From the NCBI RefSeq assembly GCF_001640805.2, contig NC_066838.1:11681132-11745131 (forward strand): a DNA stretch of 64,000 nucleotides, written 5' to 3'. This stretch comes from Lates calcarifer. Lineage: Eukaryota; Chordata; Actinopteri; Centropomidae. Under the pieces are notes generated by a model, which was not told the origin of the DNA, did no database searches, and worked only from the letters and a program-made list of their open reading frames with translations. Positions 49,171 through 64,000 of this stretch are shown here, one piece after another. Every line of letters starts with the position of its first letter. Position 1 is the stretch's first letter. A program made the position numbers and the translations under genes.

Positions 49171-51344
49171 CATAAATAAATTAATAGCTCAAAAATGAAA
49201 AGCTGTTTTGAGTCTCCTGCCAGATCTCTCCGTCTATTTCCATGTGCCAAACCAAAGGACCCTGCATCCTCTGCTGTTTGTTTTCCTCTAAAAAATCAGA
49301 GTAAACTTCTGAAACCCCCCCCCACACACACACACATACACACACACACAGGCACTGGTAACATGCTTCTTACCACACCAACCTGAAAGAAAGTTTGGTG
49401 AGGACAGTGTGGCCGGGTGAGAGGATGAGGGATTCAGACACACCGGACAAACTCTGGGATCAATTATCTGAAGATCAGATGGATGTTTCTGTCTTTGACG
49501 AATCAGCAGATTTATTTCCACTGCAGCTCCATCTCAGATGCAGAGGTGATGTTTTCTCTAGGACCACTACTCTGACTGCAACATGACGATCTAAGTATTT
49601 TATCACCAAACAGACTCTGAAAGTTCACTCTCCCAGGTGTAGTTATCATTCCAGTGTTTTACAGGAAAACCTTGCTTTAACCTTTCCTTGGAAAAATGAA
49701 GGTTGTTTTCACTGATATAAATATTCAGATTGCTGAAATGCAGGGACAAACCTTGGTTTAAACAAAATGCATGTATGCACATTTGAGGCTGGTGCATTTG
49801 CATTTTAAATGTGTTTAATTACCTTTATTTGCATGCATCAAATTCCTACAGCTGTGCTCAATTTATTAGATGGAGTTTTTACATAACCACAGGTTGCTTG
49901 TTTTGTAAATGACTGAATATCATTCCAGACTCTGAGCACATAAAACTAACAAACAGGATGATGGTTTTTAGGAGGGTAAAATATCTAGCTTGATGTCTCT
50001 TGTATATCTAATCCAGACAGCGGATGAGGAATGAGTCTACCGCAGATTTGCTTTCTGTGTCAACACTCGCTCTTTTTTAGATAAACAGGGCCCCGCTTGG
50101 CCACAGGGCGAGCCACAGAGCTACCCGCCGAAGGAGCACAGCTATCTTCCAACTGAATGCACTAATAGCATGTAGGCTCCTCTCTGTCGCTGAGCATCAC
50201 ACTCTGCAGGCAGGGACAGTGGAGCGAAAGAAAAGACGGTGGGGATGGAGGAGATGAGGAGGCTCTATGTCCGAGACCTGCTGCAACAAACACAATAACG
50301 CTGCGAGAACAGCACAAGACATATTGCTATTCAGACAGAAAGAGCAGATTTTTTTTTTTTGAGACCGTGTATCCCTGTGTGCCTGCCTGAGGGGTACACA
50401 CAGTATTATGAGAAGGATTTGAGTTGACACAAGTCACAGTCGCTCCATCGCCAGTGTGGAGGAGGAAGAAGGGGAGGAGGGGAGATGAATTATTCAACCA
50501 GCCGGCGCTGCTCGGCTCTGACGTCTTGTTGTGTCTTATGGGGAGGTGAGGCGAGCCGGCAAACAACAAGCAGCACCTCTTCACAAGGCGGGCCGTCACA
50601 TGACAGCCCCGGGATAGAGCATCCAAGGAACCTCGATTTTCCCGAGGACAGGGCATCATTTCAGAGAGCAGCAGCAGAATAATAGCTCCCCTCTCAAAAT
50701 GACAGCCATCGCTGCGGCACACCATCACAGATTGCTGGTCTATCACTCCCCACACACAGGACGAAATGACAGCCCAGCCCCGCTGATAGCAAGGCATCTC
50801 AGCCTGAGTAGGTGTTCCTTCTGGCTTAGCCTGGCTTTGATGTTATTATACCACAGCAGTGCAATATTCAGCTCTGAGATTCACTACCTGCTGCTGGGGT
50901 GATCTCTCAAAGCTCAGTATTTGTGAAGCTGAGAAAATGGAAGGCTGAAAAAAATACGAAAACAGGAGCGCTTGATCTGCTCTGCAACACATTTCTCACG
51001 TCAAGCAAAAAATTCTATTATTCAAGAGCAAATGTAGGACATGAGCGTTATCAAAACACCCGGCAACAGTCGCTCTGCTCAGCTGGAGAATTACATTTCA
51101 CAAATGTAGAAAACAGAGGGAATTAAGAGTGTTTCTCTTTTCTTTCTTCGCCATTCAGCCAATGAGCAGTGAGTAATCAAAACTGTTTGCCCTTAAAACA
51201 GGATTATTATGTCTCACGGCTGCTGGGATTTAACAGCCTGCTCTACCTCAGCACACAAACAACTGTGTTTACAGAGAAACAAACACGAACACGCCGATGT
51301 ATCAGAAGGCATTAAAAAAAAAAAGAAAGAAAGATGAAGGTGTA
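49171..51344. other. Intergenic, downstream of RERE
   Basis: A C-run plus CA tract lies at 49315-49350. Sequence at about 50090-50170 and 50480-50800 is GC-richer and unique-looking. No gene is recognised. Confidence 0.45.
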
Positions 51345-51365
51345 TCTTGTGGTGTAACTTAGTCG

Positions 51366-51371
51366 TTTATT
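51366..51371 (-). terminator. rere: Polyadenylation signal AATAAA (candidate for RERE)
   Basis: AATAAA on the minus strand, followed 30-55 bases downstream by a T-rich stretch (TTTCTTTCTTTTTTTTTTT) that fits a downstream element. It is the first clear AATAAA after the RERE stop, about 2.2 kb away. Confidence 0.45.
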
Positions 51372-51672
51372 TTAATTCCACAAATTTTTCAAAAAAATTA
51401 CAAAATACTCAAATGGAGAGAACACAGGACTCACAATTTTTCTTATTATTTCTACTTTTTGTTTACATTGTGTCATCCCATGGCGACTACTCATATATAC
51501 AATAAGCTTCAAGATACCAGTATATATATAAATCTTAGCAGTCAGAATTTACATTCTGCTATTGCCGCTTTGAAACAAGAAGCTAAACCATTGACAACAC
51601 TTAACATCAAAGGTTTGGAGACACAAAAAGAGGGAGTAAAAGGCAAGGGAATCGTCAGGAAACGAGGCAAAG

Positions 51673-51712
51673 GATGATGATGATGATGATGATGATGACG
51701 ATGACGATGATG
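51673..51712. repeat. (GAT)n trinucleotide repeat
   Basis: About thirteen GAT/GAC units, within the predicted RERE 3' UTR. Confidence 0.95.
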
Positions 51713-52183
51713 AAGAGTACGTCGTCAGAAGAGAGACAGGAATCGGTGGGAGATGGCAAGACAGAATGACAGGCTGTTGTCAGGACTTTAAAGACTTTTT
51801 TTAAAGGGGGGGGGTGTGAGTTTGATGATGTTTGCAACCATTTAAATGTAAATAATAGTGCTCCAATAGAAGATATGATCACTTTAAAATGCAAGTACAG
51901 TTTCTTCATTTGGTTAAAAAAAATAAAAATAAAAAAAAGTAGCCATAGTTTTCTAAATTTCATGACAGTTAAACAGTCTTAGTGCATGGAGCGAATCATG
52001 GATTTTTGAAAAAAAGAAAGAAAAAAAAACAGAAGAAGAAAAACTTGGGCTCATGTGCACTGGTACGACAGGTCAACACTACTTGTAACAGTCAGTGGCA
52101 CACAAACACACCACTCCTGAGGCGCAGGAGGCCGTGTGTATCCCTAAGGAACCAAGGCATATGAAAACATTGTGAGGACAACA

Positions 52184-52213
52184 CACACATGCACACACAC
52201 ACACACACACACA
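52184..52213. repeat. (CA)n microsatellite
   Basis: Imperfect CA run, in the predicted RERE 3' UTR. Confidence 0.9.
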
Positions 52214-53586
52214 ATCATCAACCCTGTACCTTACTGGTGGTCACGTGTCGGCAGGCCCCCTCTAGTGTCACAGTGAACATTATTACAGCCTAGTTAGCCA
52301 AACATGGGTGACTGGACCAAGTAAAGAAAGGGTGGGTAGGTGGTTGGGTGGGGGGTGGGGTGGAGACACACATACACACACACCTACAACACAAACTCAG
52401 CACCGACTCACAACCATTCACACAATTAAAACAATCCTTAAGTCCTGTTAGGCTCCTGTTAGAGTGAACAATGTTAAAATTCAAGTCCCGAAAATTTAAA
52501 AGAACTCGAAGCAATTTCTAAATTTCTTCATTTCAGCCAAATGTGTCTCTGGTGTCCACATTTTAAAAATCATTATTAAAATCACTGTATTTAAAAACAA
52601 CAAAAAGTAATGAAGTTATTACTCCATTTTGTTGACTTAAATATTGATATAAAACCAATTGAGTGGAGCTCAAGGACACTCTCTTTCAGTGCAAACTTTT
52701 GTTTTTCCGTTTAATCCATGGCCTCGGTGTGCACTCCACAGAAGCCTTGGCGACGACTGTGTCACCTCTTCAAGTGTAATCAAATCATTAACTCAACGTG
52801 TTGAGTTTTACACACACATTCTGACAACCTGCTGCGTGTCAAAGGTGTGTGGTGAATGGACGTGGTGGGTGTGACGGGTTTATGGTTTACATAGTGGATG
52901 TGGGACTAAATCTAACACAGTGATGTCAGAGGAACGTCACAACTGAACCGCAACTCTCTCAGAAACTGCTCGTATAATGCCATGGTGCTCCCCTCTGAAA
53001 CAAGGGATAATGCTTCAAAACAATTATATTGGAGGTTGAAACGACTTGGTTTGGAGTCCACACCTAGTAATAATAATAATTATAATAATAATTATATGTT
53101 TATATATACTATTTACAGACTCAAAAACGCCATGCTGTAGCTTTTCTTAAAATTATGAAAAACCTCCAACAATGTATTAAAATAAATGTTGAATTTAAGA
53201 TAGCACTTGTTATTTTTCAATAAATGGCCTGACCGGTCTTGTCTTTTTTTTTTTTTCTTTTCTTTTTTTTGTTGATAAGCACAGTGTCTTGTTCTAGCAC
53301 CTACAAAAAAACGTCAGGGAAGCTTGTTCATGCAGGAGTCTTGAGGACGTTGTCACTACTGGCTATATACCAAAGAAAGTCAATGTCTTGAAAAATAATA
53401 ATAAAAAAAAAGTCCTTGACAAGAACAAAAACCAAATATCAGAAGAATTCTCAGACGATCCACTTGGCCTTTTCCATTCTTCAAAACTGAATGTGTCCAG
53501 AGGACCCCCCGGGAGAGCCTCTGCAAGACTGTTCTGTAACAACTTCCTGTGTCCTGCACCTGTCAGTCGCTGCCTCCCTCGGCTGG

Positions 53587-53620
53587 TTACAGCTGCTTGT
53601 CACTCTCTTTCTTCAGCCGG
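53587..53620 (-). CDS. rere: RERE last coding exon (C-terminus)
   Basis: Reads Ser(split)-Arg-Leu-Lys-Lys-Glu-Ser-Asp-Lys-Gln-Leu-stop; the stop TAA is at 53589-53587. The human protein ends Ser-Arg-Leu-Lys-Lys-Glu-Gly-Asp-Lys-Gln-Leu as I recall. The acceptor is TGTTTCAG (AG at 53622-53621). Too short to be found as an open frame; located by family knowledge and phase. Confidence 0.93.
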
Positions 53621-53698
53621 CTGAAACACAAACAACATCGAGTTTTCATGTTTGGAAAGTCAAAGGTGCACGCACTCAGTTTATCTAAATGTTTTTTA

Positions 53699-53977
<279 letters not shown>

Positions 53978-53986
53978 TTATTGTTA

Positions 53987-55591
<1,605 letters not shown>

Positions 55592-56312
55592 CTTGGTGAA
55601 GGGGATCTTGCTGGTGGAGGTGGAGATGGGAGTGGATATGTGAGTGCTGGTGGTGGTGCGGCGTAACATTGAACATCTGCAGACGGGCGATGGGGTCATT
55701 GGCCACTGTGGCCATCCTCTCAGCATGGAGTCTCTCTGCAGCCAACCTCTCTGGGTAGCTCATTTCTGGCCGCAGCTGGGGCCCAGCGAGGGCCAGCCGC
55801 TCACGCTCTAATGGGTTCAAGCCTGGATGGAACGAGGCGAAAGGGTGAGGGCCGGCCATGGGGGGCAACGTGATGGCCCCATGCCGGGCAAAGTGCTCCA
55901 TGGGGTTTGTAGAGGGGTGAAGCGTGTCCATCTCCGGAGGCTTAACCTCAAAACCAGGTTTCATCCTTTCCCTCAGCTCCCTCTCGCGAATCTCCCTCTC
56001 ACGCATCTCCCGCTCTCGCAGCTCACGCTCCCGCATGGCCGGGTCGGCGTTGTACAAGCTGGGCATGTGATAGGCCAGCAGTGGGTCTGCGGGGTTGAGG
56101 GACACAAAGAAGGGGTGGTTTCGATTGGTGGGGGACATGACGTGGGGTCGGGCATACTCGCTGAGGGTGCGTAGGGCAGGGGTGTCGGGGCCAATGTATG
56201 GAGGCACAGCTGCGATCGTAGTGGGCGGGCCGTCGAAGGGTGGACGCATGTGGGCGGGGCCGGCCATCTGAGGCTCACCCATTCTGCCTTCGTGAGAGGA
56301 ACTGGGTGCTTT
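55592..56312 (-). CDS. rere: RERE coding exon: Arg-Glu repeats and atrophin core
   Basis: 721 bp, residues about 779-1018. In order: Ser-Ser-His-Glu-Gly-Arg; [38 protein letters not shown]; an alternating Arg-Glu stretch (56030-55975, repeated Arg-Glu-Arg-Glu-Leu/Met/Ile) that names the protein; Met-Lys-Pro-Gly-Phe-Glu-Val; [20 protein letters not shown]; and the His-rich [18 protein letters not shown]. This is the most conserved part of atrophins and mediates partner binding and nuclear retention in family members. The acceptor AG is at 56314-56313 and the donor GTAAAA at 55591. Confidence 0.96.
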
Positions 56313-56402
56313 CTGTGAGGGGAGAAACACCATGTTTAGTATGATTTTTTTTTAAAAATGCAACCACTACCAAACAAAAGTGAGACAAACCAAATCACTC
56401 AC

Positions 56403-56625
56403 CGCAGCTCGCTCGGCTTCCTTTTCTCGTTCCCGCTCTCTTTCTCGCTCTTTTTCCCTCTCCCTCTCTCTCTCCTTCTCCTCCCTCGCTTTCTGTTCTG
56501 CTTCCCTCTTGGCTTTCTCCAGAGCTTCCTCTCGTTTCTTGGCCAGTTTGGATGAAGCCAGGGGAGTGAAGTAGAAATCTGTCCTAGCGCACGAGTTGTA
56601 ACCTCGGTCCAGGTACTTGTAGAAC
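56403..56625 (-). CDS. rere: RERE coding exon: [15 protein letters not shown] and charged helix
   Basis: 223 bp, residues about 704-778. The split first codon is Arg, then [39 protein letters not shown] and a long Lys/Arg/Glu-rich stretch, probably a single charged helix, ending Ala-Glu-Arg-Ala-Ala. The true frame lacks its own ATG, and a longer out-of-frame reading on the same strand is spurious. The acceptor is CCACAG (AG at 56627-56626) and the donor GTGAGT at 56402. Confidence 0.95.
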
Positions 56626-57251
56626 CTGTGGTCACAGCAGAGAAAAAAAACATTTACTGAATGATGTTCCAGGCCATAGATAAAAACAGGCTAGAGCCAT
56701 TATATTCTTCTTAAATTCTGCATGTTGAATGGCAGGATAATGTCACATTAGATGAAAAGACAGCTTGTATTAGCTAACATTGGTCCATTATTCAAAAGGA
56801 AACAAACTCCCTCGGCATTCACTTTTGCTGCTACGCTGAGTATGTATTAAAATCCTCATTGCTATTCATTGGCAGTCTGAGAGCCACTTAAGCACAAGGC
56901 AACTACAGATACTCATATTCAGATGCCTAAGTTCACTCGCATCTCACTGTAATTAATCTCCCTGCCCTCCATCCCTGATAATTCCTAGCCATCAGCCACT
57001 CAGAGCTCAAGGCTAATTGTGGCCTTGGTCGCCTGTTTTGCTGAGGACATTTGATTTGTTGCCTACATCAAAGCCTTAAAAACCTGAAGGCAGAGACTCT
57101 TTGTTGTTGGATGTGTTTGAGAGCTAATCAGCATCCCCAGACAAGACAGTAAGCAGCTCAACAGACTACTGATAAACAACAGCTTGCGCAGGTGTATGTT
57201 TTTTTTCTTTTAAGATAGTGTTCGGGTCAGAATAGGTGATTGTAGACATAC
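56626..57251 (-). other. rere: RERE intron
   Basis: A 626-bp intron without recognised features. The donor is GTATGT at 57251. Confidence 0.85.
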
Positions 57252-58630
57252 CGTGCTGACTGGCTGGCATGGCTGGGTGTATTGACGACAGTAGGCTCTG
57301 GGGAGGGGCTTCTCTGTGGGGGTGGGGGGCTCTCCGGCTCTTCTGACTCGTCCAAAGGCTCCTCTTTGATGTGTACTGGCGGAAGTGCAGGGCCCGGGCC
57401 GGCACAAGTGACTGAGGCGGGGAGCGGCATGGAGATGGAAGAGGATGGAGCAGAGGAAGATGGAGGCTGTAAGCCAGGCATAGAGTTTGATGACGATGAG
57501 GGAGGGCCGGTCGGAGGTAGAACTGTATTGAAAGGATGGGACGAGAATGGCGGCTGTGGTGGCCCGTTGGGGTGTGAGGCCACTGCGGAGGGCGGCAGTG
57601 GAGGGGCTGGAGGAGGCTGGTGGCTGGCTGATGGCGGGAGGCTCTGGGACTGGGTGAGAACTGGAGGCTGGGCTGGGGGAGGCTGAAGCTGCTGCCCCTG
57701 AGGCATGAGCTGAAGGGGAGGCGGGTGTGCCGATGGAGGGTGGTGGGTGGATAAAGAGCTGAGGGGCTTGAGGGCAGGAGGTGGAGGCAGATTTGAAGGC
57801 ATCTGAGGAAATGGAGGCGCAGATACGTGGGGTGGGTGTTTGTGGGACTGCGGGTTGGGTATCTGAGGGATGGGTGTGGTTGGCGGGGGCTTGATATGAG
57901 GCATGGACAATGGGGCAGGCGGCAGGGGCTGCTCTCTGGGAGGCTGGCCTCCACTCTGAGCAGATGACTGGGACTGGGATGGAGGTGTGTGAGGCCTCTG
58001 CTGTGATTGGCCAGAGATTGGTGGGGGAGGGACCTGAGACTGACCCACAGGGAAGCCCTGAGGGGGCATGGAGTGAGGGTGAGGCAAGTGTGAAGGGCCA
58101 GGCTGCAGTGGATGTGGCATGGGAGGCATAGGCCCATGATGCGAGCTGGGTAATGACTGAGGTGGGACTGAAGGGCCAGGAGGCGGAGCCTGAGTCAGAG
58201 GTGAATGTGGAGAGGGAAGCCTTTGAGGGTGGAGGGACGCTCCTGACTGGATAAGAGACATCGGGCTAGCCTGGGGCAGAGGCTGGGGAGGTAGAGACGT
58301 GGAAGCCGCTGTGGGGGAGACCTGCGGGGGCAGTGAAGGGGCTGAGGTCGTAGGCGGAGGAGGTGCCGAGGAGGCCGCTGAGGTGCCTGGCTGACACTGG
58401 ATGACTGCAGGATGCTGGCTCTGCAGGTGCTGCTGCTGCTGGGCAGAGGAGTCTGAGTCGCTCTCATTGTCACGGGGGCTGGGGATGCTCGGGGAGGAGC
58501 TCCGGTTATCCTGGTCAATGTCTTTAGGATCGCTGCTGAGCTCCTCATTGATGCTGCGCCCATCAGAGCTCTCGCCCTCGCCCTCCCCTTCCCCCTCGCA
58601 CTCTGAGGGCGAGTCTGGCCGACTCAGCTC
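57252..58630 (-). CDS. rere: RERE large exon: acidic/Ser start, Pro-rich region
   Basis: 1379 bp, residues about 245-703. It starts [10 protein letters not shown], an acidic Glu-Gly run, then [13 protein letters not shown], Ser-Pro-Ser-Ile-Pro-Ser-Pro and [17 protein letters not shown]. The long middle is rich in Pro, Ser, Gln and His, with conserved islands [20 protein letters not shown] and [20 protein letters not shown]. It ends with [20 protein letters not shown], where Ile-Lys-Glu-Glu fits a SUMO-acceptor consensus, then [20 protein letters not shown]. Only four consecutive Gln are present, so there is no long polyglutamine tract as in atrophin-1. Very long antisense and out-of-frame readings here are composition artefacts. 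Confidence 0.95.
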
Positions 58631-58730
58631 CTGGGGGACGCAGGAAAGAGAGGGATGAGTGTCATGAAATCAAGTCTATGCATTCCATTGAAACACAGGA
58701 GGATAAGCAAAACAAAGACCACAGACTCAC

Positions 58731-58844
58731 TTGTGTCTTGGACTTTTTGGCACTGGCCCTCTCTGGCTCCTCTGTGTCTGAAGCTCCCTTCTCTCGTTGC
58801 CGTTTGGCACTCTTCATAGGTGAAGGAGCCTCTTCTTTGATCTT
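58731..58844 (-). CDS. rere: RERE coding exon: basic nuclear-signal region
   Basis: 114 bp, 38 codons, phase 0 at both ends (residues 207-244). It reads [18 protein letters not shown], [18 protein letters not shown]. The two basic clusters look like nuclear localisation signals and Ile-Lys-Glu-Glu fits a SUMO site. The acceptor AG is at 58846-58845 and the donor GTGAGT at 58730. Since the exon is a multiple of three, it could be skipped without a frameshift. Confidence 0.94.
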
Positions 58845-58938
58845 CTGTGGAGCCAAAGCAGCAGAGCCATTAGTGTACATTTCACAGAGATATGTGCATA
58901 GAAAAACAAGGTGTCAGTGAGTCTTGTGCTGTGTTTAC

Positions 58939-59100
58939 CTTGCTTGGCTTCTTCATGGAGTCTGTCTTGCTGTCAGTGCTATCAGTACTTGCCGCGCTGG
59001 GTGAGGTACGTCCGCTGGAGCGCAAATCCTCGTTGGTAGGCGAGGCTCGGCCATCAGGACTGGCTGTCTGCTTCTTGCGACCACTACGTAGCGTTGACAT
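58939..59100 (-). CDS. rere: RERE coding exon: [11 protein letters not shown]
   Basis: 162 bp, 54 codons, phase 0 at both ends (residues 153-206). It opens [18 protein letters not shown], continues [12 protein letters not shown], and ends Met-Lys-Lys-Pro-Ser-Lys, as in human RERE with few changes. The acceptor AG is at 59102-59101 and the donor GTAAAC at 58938. The first codon being ATG is not evidence of a gene start, although shorter atrophin isoforms beginning in this region are worth checking. Confidence 0.94.
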
Positions 59101-60283
<1,183 letters not shown>

Positions 60284-60357
60284 TCACATACTTCGCTCTA
60301 ACACACATCAGATAATGTCTCCCCCCTTTCACTCTCAGCTGTCATTCAAAGGGGTCA

Positions 60358-64000
<3,643 letters not shown>

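Larger units (their letters stand above)
51345..53586 (-). other. rere: RERE 3' UTR (predicted extent)
   Basis: Non-coding sequence from the RERE stop codon to the first good polyadenylation signal on the minus strand. It contains a (GAT)n/(ATC)n repeat at 51673-51712, a CA tract at 52184-52213 and a G-rich plus-strand stretch (C-rich in the transcript) at about 52330-52364. The extent is inferred from the signal at 51366-51371. Confidence 0.5.

Noticed and set aside
57166..58137. 323-codon Ser/Leu/His-rich frame on the minus strand overlapping the large RERE exon
   Set aside because: It is out of frame with the RERE coding sequence, which closes perfectly with its neighbours; the long frame comes from the C-rich composition.

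Overview
The window reads as nuclear DNA of a ray-finned fish, most likely a spiny-rayed (percomorph) teleost. It has intron-split genes with GT-AG borders, many (CA)n/(TG)n microsatellites, and decayed DNA transposons of types widespread in fish (Tc1-like, mariner, short hAT-like repeats). No prokaryotic features, rRNA, CRISPR array or clear functional tRNA were found. All calls come from reading the sequence and from recalled family knowledge; nothing was aligned.

Two protein-coding genes are supported, both on the minus strand and both cut by the window edges. At the left, positions 1760-3438 hold the first two coding exons of a SAMD11 orthologue (182 codons). They carry a SAND domain with its KDWK motif and the segment beginning MSKGILQVHPP that is characteristic of SAMD11. 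The remaining exons lie beyond position 1. At the right, positions 53587-60531 hold the last eleven coding exons of a RERE (atrophin-2) orthologue. These give 1137 codons plus a stop with every exon phase closing. They cover the end of the SANT domain, a GATA zinc finger, the nuclear-signal region, a long Pro/Ser-rich segment, the Arg-Glu repeats and the conserved atrophin C-terminus. A 3' UTR of about 2.2 kb probably ends near 51345. The upstream RERE exons (BAH, ELM2, most of SANT) lie beyond position 64000.

Between them, about 3.7-51.3 kb is gene-poor. Because both genes run leftwards, this stretch is upstream of SAMD11 and downstream of RERE. It contains a GC/CpG-rich block at 8.15-8.5 kb, two internally deleted copies of one Tc1-like family (15.4 and 35.8 kb), a dead mariner (16.1-16.9 kb), a second Tc1-type relic (26.1-26.7 kb), several short interspersed repeats (7.7, 8.8, 38.9, 44.6, 45.2, 48.5-49.2 kb), G-rich tracts that could form quadruplexes, and single-copy-looking stretches with homeodomain-type ATTA cores that are candidates for conserved regulatory elements.

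Both proteins are nuclear transcription and chromatin regulators. SAMD11 belongs to photoreceptor Polycomb-type repression, and RERE is a nuclear-receptor co-regulator that recruits histone-modifying enzymes. The most useful follow-up is whether the roughly 48 kb desert is a conserved regulatory domain for SAMD11. I saw no convincing new coding system.
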